A program made the translations under genes and the position numbers. DNA of 43,383 nt from CBDUBH01 sp965365345 (GTDB lineage Bacteria > Bacteroidota > Ignavibacteria > Ignavibacteriales > SURF-24): the NCBI GenBank assembly GCA_965365345.1, contig CBDUBH010000020.1:1-43383 (forward strand). The letters run 5' to 3'. The notes beneath the pieces are model-generated. The model did no database searches, was not told where the DNA came from, and saw nothing but the letters and a program-made list of their open reading frames with translations. Every line of letters starts with the position of its first letter. Within the stretch, counting starts at the first letter, position 1. Below, piece after piece: positions 10,104-18,487 of this stretch.

Positions 10104-11864
10104 CTATTCATTTTCTTTGAATATTGCAACAATGTCTTTTAATTTAAAACTTAATGATTGAAGATTTTTTGCTGAATCTTCCAGTTGCTTTGTGGTTGTT
10201 GCATTTTGTGAACTTGCGACTTTTATATTTCCCATTGCAAGTGTAACTTGTTCCATTCCAACAACTTGTTCGTGCGAAGTTACGGAGGTCTGGAACGCAA
10301 TATTTTTTGCAATGTTAACAGTATCAACCAAATTTTGTATTGAATCGCCCGATTGTTTTGCAAGTTTCAATCCGCTCTCAACAATTTTTTCGCCTTGTTC
10401 AGTAGCAAGCACTGCAGAATTTACTGCGTTTTGAATTTCGTTCAAAGTACTTTTAATCTGCATTGTTGATTGTTTTGATTGCTCTGCAAGAGATTTAATT
10501 TCCTGAGCAACAACTGCAAAAGCTTTTCCCTGTTCGCCTGCGCGCGCTGCTTCAATGGAAGCGTTCACCGCTAAAAGATTTGTCTGTTCCGCTATATCAT
10601 TTACCGCGCTGATAATATCTCCGATCGATTTACCGTACTCTGAAAGTTTGATTATATTATCTGCAATTATGGTCATCTGATTTCCGATCTTATTAATTCC
10701 TTCGCGTGTTTCATCAGTTGCTTTTTGTCCGAGTTCGGAATAATCAGTTGCTTTGCTGGAAATTTCGTAAACTTCCTTTGAGTTTTTATTTGCAGTTTCG
10801 GATGTTCTTCTAACTTCTTCAATAGTTGTAGTAGTTTCACCGACTGCACCGGCAATTTCTGATACGCTTGCGGCAAGTTCTTTTGTACCGGAAAATATTT
10901 CAGATGTTGAAGAATTTAAAACATTTGTTGTCTCTTTTAATTCACCAATAACTTGATTCAGATTATCAAGCATTTTATTTATTGCTACAGAAAGCATGTC
11001 ATTATTTGATTTTGGAACTGCCCGCAACATTAAATTTCCTTTTGCAATGCTATTTGCAATTCCTGCAATTTCTTTTAACGAAAGGGTCATCTTGTTAAAA
11101 CTTTGCCACAAAGTTCCTATTTCATCTTTTCGGGTTGATTCAGGAATTTCAAAATTGAAATCACCTTCGGCAATTCTGTTTGAATAATTTTTTAAATCCT
11201 GAATCGGTTTTGCGATAAGATTATTTAAATAAAAAGTTATTATAATTATTAAAATCAATAATAATACAGCAATAATAATTATCTGCATTGAATAAGAATT
11301 AAATTGGGAATTAACATCAGCAATATCTTTATCAATTTTAATTGATATATTATCTGAAATTGAGATCGTCATTCTTCTAATATTTTCATACAAATTTGTA
11401 ACTATATTTATTCCGATTTTTGCTGCATCATCATATCTGCCTCTGTTTATAAGTAAAATCTGCTGATCTACAACATCCAACAATTTTTGGTATTCATCTT
11501 TTAACTCAAAATATTCTTTTTGAAATTGAGTATTTTGACTTATTAAACTTGCAAGCATAGCAAGATTTTCATCTGATCTTTCCCGTGCATTTTGAAATTC
11601 CTGAATCAGTTTTTCTTTTTGTGCATCCCTGAAATCATTTATCATAAGTTGGAGAACTTTTGTACGCATCCTGTTTAAGTTTGCTTTTAGGTCCACAGCA
11701 GCAAGAGAAAATTTATAATCAACTTCCGCAAGTCGCTGTTGTTTATCGCGAATCATGCTCACTTCATTAATTGAAAATGCAATTATGGCGATTAAACCCA
11801 ATAGCATCAAACCGAAAGCAAGGAAAAGTTTTCCCCTTGTTGAAATATCAGAGAAACTTATCAT
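10104..11864 (-). CDS. Membrane chemoreceptor (methyl-accepting chemotaxis protein)
   Basis: 586 aa. Membrane helix 1 is at about 13-31, followed by a helical periplasmic domain of about 160 residues of the four-helix-bundle kind, then membrane helix 2 at about 193-213. A HAMP domain follows (about 214-265) and what looks like a second HAMP (about 265-310, IANSIAKGNL...). The signalling hairpin tip is clear: DIAEQTNLLAVNASIEAARAG...GKAFAVVAQEIKSLAEQS. There is no C-terminal NWETF-type tether. AGGAG lies upstream of the ATG. It is flanked by cheW and cheA, so it is the dedicated receptor of this cluster. The ligand is unknown; a small helical-bundle sensor could respond to surface or membrane state as in WspA, but that is inference. 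Confidence 0.95.
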   Translation of the reverse strand: MISFSDISTRGKLFLAFGLMLLGLIAIIAFSINEVSMIRDKQQRLAEVDYKFSLAAVDLKANLNRMRTKVLQLMINDFRDAQKEKLIQEFQNARERSDENLAMLASLISQNTQFQKEYFELKDEYQKLLDVVDQQILLINRGRYDDAAKIGINIVTNLYENIRRMTISISDNISIKIDKDIADVNSQFNSYSMQIIIIAVLLLILIIIITFYLNNLIAKPIQDLKNYSNRIAEGDFNFEIPESTRKDEIGTLWQSFNKMTLSLKEIAGIANSIAKGNLMLRAVPKSNNDMLSVAINKMLDNLNQVIGELKETTNVLNSSTSEIFSGTKELAASVSEIAGAVGETTTTIEEVRRTSETANKNSKEVYEISSKATDYSELGQKATDETREGINKIGNQMTIIADNIIKLSEYGKSIGDIISAVNDIAEQTNLLAVNASIEAARAGEQGKAFAVVAQEIKSLAEQSKQSTMQIKSTLNEIQNAVNSAVLATEQGEKIVESGLKLAKQSGDSIQNLVDTVNIAKNIAFQTSVTSHEQVVGMEQVTLAMGNIKVASSQNATTTKQLEDSAKNLQSLSFKLKDIVAIFKENE

Positions 11865-11881
11865 ATTTATGACTCCTGATT

Positions 11882-12490
11882 TTATATTTTATCATCTATA
11901 ATAATTTTTTCATCATTCAGGATTTTTTTTCCATCAAGAATGATAGTAAGATCTTTTGTTACTGCTCTTAAATATTTTTCACGAATGTCATTTAGATTTG
12001 GAAGTCTGGTTTGTGAATTTTCCATTGATACTTTTTTTACACCGTAAACATTATCAGCTGAAATTCCGAATGTCATTTCTTCATCTTTTAAAATTAAAAT
12101 TTTTTCAAGTCCGGGAATTGATTTTTGCGGAAGTTCAAAGAAATTTTTTAGATCAATAACGGAAATTATTTCGCCGCGCAAATTGATAATTCCTTTTACA
12201 AAAGCGGGAGTTTGCGGCAGCATGGTAAGATCTTTCATCAATAAAACTTCTTTTAAAAATTGAGTTTCAATTCCGTAAATCTCATTTGCAAGTTGGAATT
12301 CAATTATCTCAATTTCATTTACATTTTTTTCTTTAGCTTTTTTTCGTGCTAATTTTTCAGCTCGTAGTTTTAATATTTTTTCAACTTCATTTTCTGATAG
12401 TTCAGTTTCAGCACTGATTTTATTGATGTTTTTTAACTTATCGTAAATTTCAGATTTTTCTTTCTCAGTAAATTCTTTTTTGTTAGGCAT
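11882..12490 (-). CDS. cheW: Chemotaxis coupling protein CheW (second copy, extended)
   Basis: Links receptors to CheA. 202 aa. The CheW fold starts at about residue 65 (IIEFQLANEIYGIETQ) and includes the hallmark stretch VKGIINLRGEIISVIDLK. It is preceded by a charged Lys/Glu-rich extension of about 64 residues, which resembles a helix-turn-helix or coiled segment but matches no domain I can name. It is 17 bp upstream of the chemoreceptor gene and 8 bp downstream of cheR. Confidence 0.93.
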   Translation of the reverse strand: MPNKKEFTEKEKSEIYDKLKNINKISAETELSENEVEKILKLRAEKLARKKAKEKNVNEIEIIEFQLANEIYGIETQFLKEVLLMKDLTMLPQTPAFVKGIINLRGEIISVIDLKNFFELPQKSIPGLEKILILKDEEMTFGISADNVYGVKKVSMENSQTRLPNLNDIREKYLRAVTKDLTIILDGKKILNDEKIIIDDKI

Positions 12491-12498
12491 TTTTCAGA

Positions 12499-13998
12499 TC
12501 AAATTTTTCTTTGTGATAAAATTAATTCTTTCATTCTTCCGGCTGTAATTCCATCTGCAAAATCCAAAGTTTCGTTATCATCATAATTTTGCAAAAGATT
12601 TAATGCGGTATTAAAATATTTTCTACAATCATCATATTTCTTAATTTTCGCACAAATATTTCCGAGGTAATAATGCGCCAGTAAATTATCCTGTTCAAGA
12701 TAAATTACTTTTTTTAGAATAGTTACAACCGAATCATAATCTCCTTCAATATACAGAAGATTTGCCAATAAAATATAGAATTTTGTATGTAATTTATCTT
12801 CATCAATTCCGGTTTTGCACCACTGTTTTGCAAGTTCCGTTTTTCCGAATGATGTGTAAGCTTTAATCAAAAGTTCAATGTAATCGCTTCTGCTGATATC
12901 TGAACCAATGTTCTCCGGTGAATCCAAATACTTTGAAATTACATTTATAGCTTCATCATAATTCCCTTTTTCAAAAAGTCTTTTTGCATTCTCAAAAGTA
13001 TTATCGCTTGAAATGCTTGATTTTATTGACTGATATTTATCCTGATCTTTTTTTAAGCTTTTTTCATCATAATTAATTTTATTATTAAATTCTGTTTTAT
13101 TTTTAACGCCAGAATTTATTTTGTTTTCCGGAATTTCAAAATTGTTTTGTGAATATTTTTTCTGAAATTCATAATTAGCGTTGATTTCTTTTCTAAAAAT
13201 AACAGCATTTTCAAAAAATAATCTTTCAAACTTTTGCTTGTCAATATTTGCCGTTTCAGCGGAACCTAATACTAAAAGTCCTTTATTTTCAAGGGTTCCG
13301 TAAAAATTTTCTATGATCCTGTTTTGCAGTTCTCTATTAAAATACATGATAACATTTCTACAAAGAATGATATCGAACTTTTTATCTTTAATAAACTTAT
13401 GATTGTGATTTGAATCCGCTAAATTTAAAAAATCAAATTTCACTATTTTTTTTATACTGTAATCAATTTCAAATTTGTTTTCATCAATTTTTTTGAAATA
13501 TTTCTGTTGAATATTTTTATCTAAAGTTCTGAAAGACCATTTGCCGTAAATGCCTGATTTTGCTTTTTCAAGAAAGTACGGATTTATATCCGTTCCCAAA
13601 ATATTAAGATCAAAATCAATTTCACCGAAAAGCTCTTTTATCATAATTGCGAGCGTGTATGGTTCTTCGCCGCTGCAACAACCGGCGCTCCAAATATTTA
13701 GTGAATTTTTCTTTTCCTTAAATTCAATTATGAATTCCTTTAAAGCATTTAACGCGCCTATCTCCCTGAAAAAATAAGTTTCACCAATTGTCAAATATCT
13801 TGCAAGCGTAAATATCCTTTCGGAATGAGTGATCACTTCAAAAAGATAATTTATAAAATCATCATCTTTTGCAAATCCCTTATCTTTTGCGGCATTGCTG
13901 ATATGCCGTTCAAGTTCATGCGTGCGCTCGGGTGAAAAATAAATTCCCAGATTTTCATAAACATATTTGCGTATTTCTTCTATTCTAATTTCTGTCAT
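12499..13998 (-). CDS. cheR: Chemoreceptor methyltransferase CheR with C-terminal TPRs
   Basis: Methylates receptor glutamates with S-adenosylmethionine. The N-terminal all-helical domain is followed by the methyltransferase domain with SAGCCSGEEPYTLAI (SAM loop) and ILCRNVIMYF. After a low-complexity Asn/Lys linker (about 285-330) there are three or more tetratricopeptide repeats (FEKGNYDEAINVI; LANLLYIEGDYDSVVTILKK; HYYLGNICAKIKKYDDCRKYF). CheR-TPR fusions are the form found in WspC and FrzF. I start at the ATG of MTEIRIEEIRKYV; an upstream TTG would add five residues and overlap the preceding cheW stop. From the ATG the gap is 11 bp. Confidence 0.94.
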   Translation of the reverse strand: MTEIRIEEIRKYVYENLGIYFSPERTHELERHISNAAKDKGFAKDDDFINYLFEVITHSERIFTLARYLTIGETYFFREIGALNALKEFIIEFKEKKNSLNIWSAGCCSGEEPYTLAIMIKELFGEIDFDLNILGTDINPYFLEKAKSGIYGKWSFRTLDKNIQQKYFKKIDENKFEIDYSIKKIVKFDFLNLADSNHNHKFIKDKKFDIILCRNVIMYFNRELQNRIIENFYGTLENKGLLVLGSAETANIDKQKFERLFFENAVIFRKEINANYEFQKKYSQNNFEIPENKINSGVKNKTEFNNKINYDEKSLKKDQDKYQSIKSSISSDNTFENAKRLFEKGNYDEAINVISKYLDSPENIGSDISRSDYIELLIKAYTSFGKTELAKQWCKTGIDEDKLHTKFYILLANLLYIEGDYDSVVTILKKVIYLEQDNLLAHYYLGNICAKIKKYDDCRKYFNTALNLLQNYDDNETLDFADGITAGRMKELILSQRKI

Positions 13999-14009
13999 AT
14001 AAGATATTA

Positions 14010-14468
14010 TCAACTATTCTTTTCTAATTTATTCAGAATTTCATCCAACGCAAAAATTTCTTCGCTTAATAGAAAATTTTCAATATTGGCAATGATCACT
14101 GTTTCGCCCTTTATTTTCAATACTTTGCTTGAAATAGTCAATTCCGGATAAACAGAATTTATATCAGAAATTTCATTTTCATCAATTTCCTGAACCGAAA
14201 AGACTTCATCTGCAACAATCCCGAAATTTCTTTTTTCTCCTTTCAGAATAATGAATTTATCGCTTAATGAAATTCGTTTTTCGGGCATTGATAATTTTTG
14301 CCTGATCTTAATAACAGGAATAATTTCGCCATGATAATTTATTATTCCCATAATATTTTCAGGCGTTTCGTGAAGAGGTTCAATTTTTACCGAGTGAAGA
14401 ACCCTTTCCACATCTTTTATGTAAAAAGCGATTTTTCTGTTATTAATTTGAGATATAAGAATTTGCAA
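14010..14468 (-). CDS. cheW: Chemotaxis coupling protein CheW (first copy)
   Basis: A minimal 152-aa CheW with IMGIINYHGEIIPVIKIR in place of the usual 'GIINLRG' strand and FGIVADEVFSV later. The reading frame has no ATG upstream before a stop, and the fold begins at once with QILISQINNRKIAFYI, so TTG at 14466-14468 is the likely start, with CCGGAAAAAAC before it. It is the first gene of the chemosensory cluster. Two different CheW proteins in one cluster suggest separate coupling to CheA and receptor, as in Wsp and Frz. Confidence 0.9.
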   Translation of the reverse strand: MQILISQINNRKIAFYIKDVERVLHSVKIEPLHETPENIMGIINYHGEIIPVIKIRQKLSMPEKRISLSDKFIILKGEKRNFGIVADEVFSVQEIDENEISDINSVYPELTISSKVLKIKGETVIIANIENFLLSEEIFALDEILNKLEKNS

Positions 14469-14705
14469 GTTTTTTCCGGATGTTAAATTTTAATAAAACT
14501 AAGCGAAATTCAATAAAGATACAATACTATTACATAATAAATAAAAGTTACTTTTCTTTTGCTTAACCTTATTCGAAAAATAAAATTAATATTGAAAATC
14601 TTGATTTACACAATTTAACGATTTCATTTTTTTATTCATCGAAAACTGATTTTTTTGCTTATGATAAAAATTGAGTTAGATTAATTATTAAAGAATAAGG
14701 TTGAA

Positions 14706-15761
14706 ATGGAAAAGCAAAATGTTTTCAGGGTTTTATCACTTGATGGCGGCGGAATGCGCGGACTTTATTCTGCAACACTTTTAACAGAATTAACAAAACT
14801 TTTCGACGGTTCAAAAAAAGATTTTGATCTTGGTAAAAAGTTCAATCTAATTTGCGGTACAAGCACAGGATCAATTCTCGCCAGCGGATTGGCTGCAGGA
14901 GTTCCAATAAATGAATTAAAAAATATTTATATAAAAGACGGTAAGAAAATTTTCCCAAAACCAATGCCCGAACCAAAAAGATTAGGATTTTATCTTTGGG
15001 TATTAAAACATTCATTTGTAAATTCAGGCTGCAGAAAGCAATTGGAAAGATCTTTGTATAATATTTTCAAGGATTCAACTTTGAATGATATTTACGAAAA
15101 ACGGAAAGTTGCACTTTGCATAACTGCTGTTGACGCGCTCAATTTTAAACCGAAAATTTTCAGAACTCCGCATGCTTTTAATGATTCTGAAAGATACGAT
15201 TACAAAATTGTTGATGCGGTTTTATCAAGTTCATCAGCTCCGGTTTTATTTCCGGTCAATAAAATAAAGGGTAACGGCTCAACTTTAAAAGACGAATATT
15301 ATATAGATGGCGGACTTTGGATAAATAATCCGGTGCTTCTGGCAATTTTGGAATCGCTTATAATTTTAAAAAACAGTAACACTCCGCTTGAAATAATTTC
15401 TGTAAGCACATGCAATCATTTAAAGGAAAATGAAAAATATTTTGATTCACCGGCGTGGGGATTGCTAAAATGGACTTCTGGAATGCGATTGATGGAACAG
15501 CTTTTATCTGCGCAGGGATTCGGTCATAATTTTATGGCTGAATTATTTTCAAAGTTCCTTAATGAATCGGGTAAAAATATTAAAGTAATCAGACTTGCAG
15601 AAACATTAAAATTACCGGAAGAATATTTAAAGATCCATGCGGATAGACCCGGAAAAACAGCGGTAAAAACAATGACGCAATTAGCTGAAAGAGATGCTGA
15701 TTATATATTCAATAATTCATCTAATGATGATAAAGTAATTTTGAAAGATATTTTTACATGA
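14706..15761 (+). CDS. Patatin-like phospholipase (CapV-like)
   Basis: 351 aa, predicted to hydrolyse acyl esters of membrane lipids with a Ser-Asp dyad. The oxyanion loop is LDGGGMRG (residues 12-19), the nucleophile is Ser53 in GTSTG (51-55), and the partner is Asp201 in DGG (201-203). SSSSAPVLFP (174-183) matches the conserved segment before it. No signal peptide or membrane helix is visible, so it is cytosolic. Length and motif spacing resemble CapV-type patatins that act as CBASS effectors, but no cGAS-like cyclase, Cap2/Cap3 or similar gene lies nearby, so a defence role is only a possibility. AATAAGG precedes the ATG. It is divergent from the chemosensory cluster. Confidence 0.9.
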   Translation: MEKQNVFRVLSLDGGGMRGLYSATLLTELTKLFDGSKKDFDLGKKFNLICGTSTGSILASGLAAGVPINELKNIYIKDGKKIFPKPMPEPKRLGFYLWVLKHSFVNSGCRKQLERSLYNIFKDSTLNDIYEKRKVALCITAVDALNFKPKIFRTPHAFNDSERYDYKIVDAVLSSSSAPVLFPVNKIKGNGSTLKDEYYIDGGLWINNPVLLAILESLIILKNSNTPLEIISVSTCNHLKENEKYFDSPAWGLLKWTSGMRLMEQLLSAQGFGHNFMAELFSKFLNESGKNIKVIRLAETLKLPEEYLKIHADRPGKTAVKTMTQLAERDADYIFNNSSNDDKVILKDIFT

Positions 15762-15796
15762 AATAAACGAATCGCTATTCAAAATTTTTTTTAATA

Positions 15797-15825
15797 AAAA
15801 AGGTCATTATAAAAATGACCTTTTT
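15797..15825. terminator. Bidirectional intrinsic terminator
   Basis: A perfect 11-bp stem (aaaaaggtcat / atgaccttttt) with a 7-base loop, lying between the patatin gene and the convergent OB-fold gene. A-run and T-run flanks allow termination in both directions. Confidence 0.9.
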
Positions 15826-15853
15826 AGAATCTCTATTAACTTGTATTAAAAAG

Positions 15854-16198
15854 CTATTCTAATTTCACTTCAACCGCTTCAAACGCGTTGCCGTGCATGT
15901 GTCCCACCACAACAACATTTTCAGCATTTTCCATTCCCGGAGGAATACTGCTTGCAGTTACAAGAACTTTTTTCCCCATTTTATCCTGAACATAAAACGC
16001 AACTTTTCCCGGTGCGCTTGTTCTGTCAATTCCATCTTCTGAAATAAAACGGACTTTAACTTCCTTATTCGCGTGGCTATCGGGATCAAGACTTGCAAAA
16101 GATCCTAACCCTCTTTGCGGTGAAAAGAACACAAAATAAATAAACGCGATTGTGATCAATATCAATGCGGGTAAAATCAGTTTTTGTAAATTTTTCAT
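15854..16198 (-). CDS. CcmE-like OB-fold membrane protein without haem ligand
   Basis: 114 aa. One N-terminal membrane anchor (about 8-26) is followed by a periplasmic beta-barrel-like domain. The pattern EVKVRF...GKVAFYVQDKMGKKVLVTASSIPPGMENAENVVVVGHMHGNAFEAVEVKLE matches the CcmE/CycJ haem chaperone core (strand, 'F.V.D..G', 'V...G....F.A..V'). In classic CcmE the chain continues after this point with the haem-binding His or Cys (VLAKHDENY or VLxKCPSKY); here it stops, so covalent haem binding as known is not possible. No other ccm genes are near. It could be a diverged OB-fold protein with another role. AAAGGATGA precedes the ATG. Confidence 0.7.
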   Translation of the reverse strand: MKNLQKLILPALILITIAFIYFVFFSPQRGLGSFASLDPDSHANKEVKVRFISEDGIDRTSAPGKVAFYVQDKMGKKVLVTASSIPPGMENAENVVVVGHMHGNAFEAVEVKLE

Positions 16199-16464
16199 TT
16201 CATCCTTTTATTATTTTTATAAATATAATAATTACTTAAAATTATTTTCAAGTATTTTCGGAAAACTTGATACGATTTTTGAATTTTATTTTATGTTTGG
16301 TGAATCCGAATTTAAATAATTATAAATTTCTTATTTAAGAATTTTCATTAGAATTTATATTTTCATGATTTCTTAATTAAAATATCAATTTAAAATTGAA
16401 TTTCGAAATTGATTTATTTCTTTTTTCATTTCAAATTAAATAATAAATCACCGGAGATTTTTTT

Positions 16465-16986
16465 ATGAATATAGAGGATAGAATTTCGGTTGAACTCGGC
16501 GATATTACAAAACAAAATGTTGATGCAATTGTAAATGCTGCAAATACAACTCTGCTCGGCGGCGGCGGAGTAGATGGCGCAATTCACCGCGCAGCCGGAA
16601 AACAACTTTTGGAGGAATGCCGAACTTTGAACGGCTGTAAAACCGGCGATGCTAAAATTACAAAAGGATATAAACTTCCGGCAAAATTTGTAATTCATAC
16701 AGTCGGACCGATTTGGCGCGGCGGAAGTTTTAATGAGGATGAATTGCTGAAAAATTGTTACAAGAGAAGTCTGGAATTGGCTGTAGAAAATAATATAGAA
16801 ACAATTGCATTTCCATCAATAAGTACGGGCATTTACGGATTTCCATTTGAACGCGCAGCGAAAATTGCATTTCAAACAGTGAAAGATTTTCTAATGAACA
16901 ATAATTCAATAAAGAAAGTGGTTTTCGTAACCTTCAGCGAAAACGATTTTGAAAAGTATAAGAAAATAGTTTACAGTGATCAGTAA
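16465..16986 (+). CDS. Macrodomain O-acetyl-ADP-ribose deacetylase (YmdB-like)
   Basis: 173 aa, a single Af1521/MacroD-type macrodomain. It binds ADP-ribose and is predicted to deacetylate O-acetyl-ADP-ribose or remove mono-ADP-ribose. Key segments are GDITKQNVDAIVNAAN (adenine Asp and catalytic-loop Asn), LLGGGGVDGAIHRAAG (the substrate glycine loop with catalytic Asp), TKGYKLPAKFVIHTVGP and FPSISTGIYGFP (phosphate loop). The ATG is preceded by CCGGAG at good spacing. It is monocistronic, with a palindrome-rich spacer downstream. Confidence 0.94.
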   Translation: MNIEDRISVELGDITKQNVDAIVNAANTTLLGGGGVDGAIHRAAGKQLLEECRTLNGCKTGDAKITKGYKLPAKFVIHTVGPIWRGGSFNEDELLKNCYKRSLELAVENNIETIAFPSISTGIYGFPFERAAKIAFQTVKDFLMNNNSIKKVVFVTFSENDFEKYKKIVYSDQ

Positions 16987-17050
16987 ACAGTTTTCAGTTT
17001 TTAATTTCCGTTTGTGAAGTTTGATTTAATCGAATTAAAATATCAATTTT

Positions 17051-17284
17051 GTCATTCCGGCTTATCCGGAATCTTTTCTTCCAGATTTTCTAAAAAACAT
17101 TTACTCAAACTTTATTGAGCAGATACGAGATATATCTCGTCTCTACAAAAAGAACACTTTAGTTATTAGCTGTAGAGATGTAGCATGCTACGTCTCTACT
17201 TATTATCACAAAAAAAAATAAAAGAAATTCCGGATTCCCAACAGGACAGGCAAGCATACGCCAAAGGCAGGCAAGCCGGAATGC
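17051..17284. repeat. Cluster of intergenic palindromic repeats
   Basis: The 352-bp spacer between the macrodomain gene and the EamA gene has no gene but holds several palindromes. One copy of the attccggcttatccggaat family is at 17051-17073. A perfect 16-base palindrome acgagatatatctcgt is at 17125-17140. A 28-base near-perfect palindrome is at 17172-17199 (outer arms gtagaga/tctctac, centre tagcatgcta). A partial, spread copy of the first family closes it at 17225-17284 (attccgga ... gcaagccggaatg), with caggacaggcaagc-type inserts. Confidence 0.8.
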
Positions 17285-17338
17285 AGAAATTATTTTTTAA
17301 TCTTTGAATCTTTCAATCTTTTCATTTTTGAATCTTTC

Positions 17339-18238
17339 CTATCTCAAAAATAAAATCGCAACTCCTGCAACTGCAATAAATGCGCCTGTAACAGCACGGA
17401 ATGATAATTTTTCTTTATATACAAAATAAACCATCGGAAGCATAATTACCGGAACTGTTGCCATAATTGTTGAAGCGATCCCGACTTTTGTAAAAGCAAT
17501 CGCAAAAAAACTGAATGTAATTCCGAGATAAGGACCAACCAAAGTTCCAAGTAAAGTTAATCCTAAAGATTTAAAATCATTCCGATAAACTTTAATAGGA
17601 TTTTTATAAACTTTCATAAAAGTTGCAACGGGAATCATTAACAAAATCGAAACGGTTATTCTTACTAAAGTTGCTACAAATCCGTTAATTTCACCTTGTT
17701 CAAAAGCAAGTTTTGCAAATATCAATCCGCCCCCTTGACCAACAGCCCCCAAAAATGCGTAAATAACTCCCTTTTTATTTAACTTTTGTCTGCCGGTTGC
17801 GCCTTCGCTTTTTTCAAGCACAACAATTGCAACTCCAAAAAGCGTAACGAAAATTCCTAAAATCCCCCAAACCGTAAGAGTTTCGCCTAAAACAAAAAAC
17901 GCCAGAATTGCCGCAATTGCCGGTGCAAGCGACATCAAAAGCATACTGAATCGCGGATTTATATATTGAAAAGATTTGAAAAGAAATGAATCACCGAAAA
18001 CCAATCCGATAATTCCGCTGATTGCAAGATAAATATATTGAAGTGATGATAATCTTAATGAATATCCCATCACCGAAATTGTAATTATTAAAAGAACAGT
18101 TGCAAAAAGCATTCTGTTTATATTAACTTGAAGCGAACCAATTCTTAAAGTTGCAGCTGAAAATACAATTGCCGTAATTGACCATAAAAATGCCGTAAAA
18201 AGCGCACTTAACTCGCCTGCATAAGGAAATGGAGCCAT
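17339..18238 (-). CDS. EamA/DMT-family membrane transporter
   Basis: About 299 aa from the chosen start, with ten hydrophobic segments arranged as two EamA repeats. The second half contains the usual end-of-repeat pattern ATVPVIMLPMVYFVYKEKLSF...TGAFIAVAGVAIL, and the first GETLTVWGILGIFVTLFGVAIVV. The family exports metabolites such as amino acids or nucleotide-like compounds; the substrate here is unknown. A longer reading frame begins at a TTG (18286), but the ATG at 18236-18238 (MAPFPYAGELSALF) sits immediately before the first helix, as in homologues. The gene lies alone between repeats. Confidence 0.88.
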   Translation of the reverse strand: MAPFPYAGELSALFTAFLWSITAIVFSAATLRIGSLQVNINRMLFATVLLIITISVMGYSLRLSSLQYIYLAISGIIGLVFGDSFLFKSFQYINPRFSMLLMSLAPAIAAILAFFVLGETLTVWGILGIFVTLFGVAIVVLEKSEGATGRQKLNKKGVIYAFLGAVGQGGGLIFAKLAFEQGEINGFVATLVRITVSILLMIPVATFMKVYKNPIKVYRNDFKSLGLTLLGTLVGPYLGITFSFFAIAFTKVGIASTIMATVPVIMLPMVYFVYKEKLSFRAVTGAFIAVAGVAILFLR

Positions 18239-18352
18239 AAAATTCCGGAAAATATTTTGAAAAATTTGACCAAACAATATAAGCAAGTTTAATCTTATAA
18301 AAAATCAAATCTTTTATTTGAAGTGGAAATTTGAAATTGAATTCTAGACTAT

Positions 18353-18404
18353 AAAAAAAGCCGCCACTTTGAATCCCGATTTAATTGGGACAAGATGACG
18401 GCTT
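18353..18404 (-). terminator. Terminator of the amylase gene, nested palindrome
   Basis: Read on the minus strand, an outer stem of about 10 bp (aagccgtcat / gtggcggctt with wobble) encloses an inner palindrome (tcccgattt / aattggga type) and ends in a run of T. The same outer stem is found behind the next two minus-strand genes. Confidence 0.8.
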
Positions 18405-18420
18405 AGAAATTTTTGAATAA

Positions 18421-18452
18421 TTTGTCTGATTTCGGACAAGCCGGAATGACAA
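18421..18452. repeat. Palindromic repeat, attccggcttgtccggaat family
   Basis: tttgtctgatttcggacaa followed by gccggaatgacaaa, one mismatch from the perfect palindrome. It lies 17 bp from the terminator, between it and the amylase stop codon. Confidence 0.8.
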
Positions 18453-18487
18453 ATTATATTTTCATATTTCTTAAATTAATCTAAAAA

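Noticed and set aside
14010..14013. Four-base overlap of cheW and cheR
   Set aside because: It depends on a TTG start for cheR; the ATG at 13996-13998 matches the usual CheR N terminus better, so the genes are more likely 11 bp apart.
14706..16986. CBASS or ADP-ribose-based defence island formed by the patatin and macrodomain genes
   Set aside because: The genes lie on different transcripts, separated by a terminator and a CcmE-like gene, and no cyclase, Cap2/Cap3 or ADP-ribosyltransferase is present.
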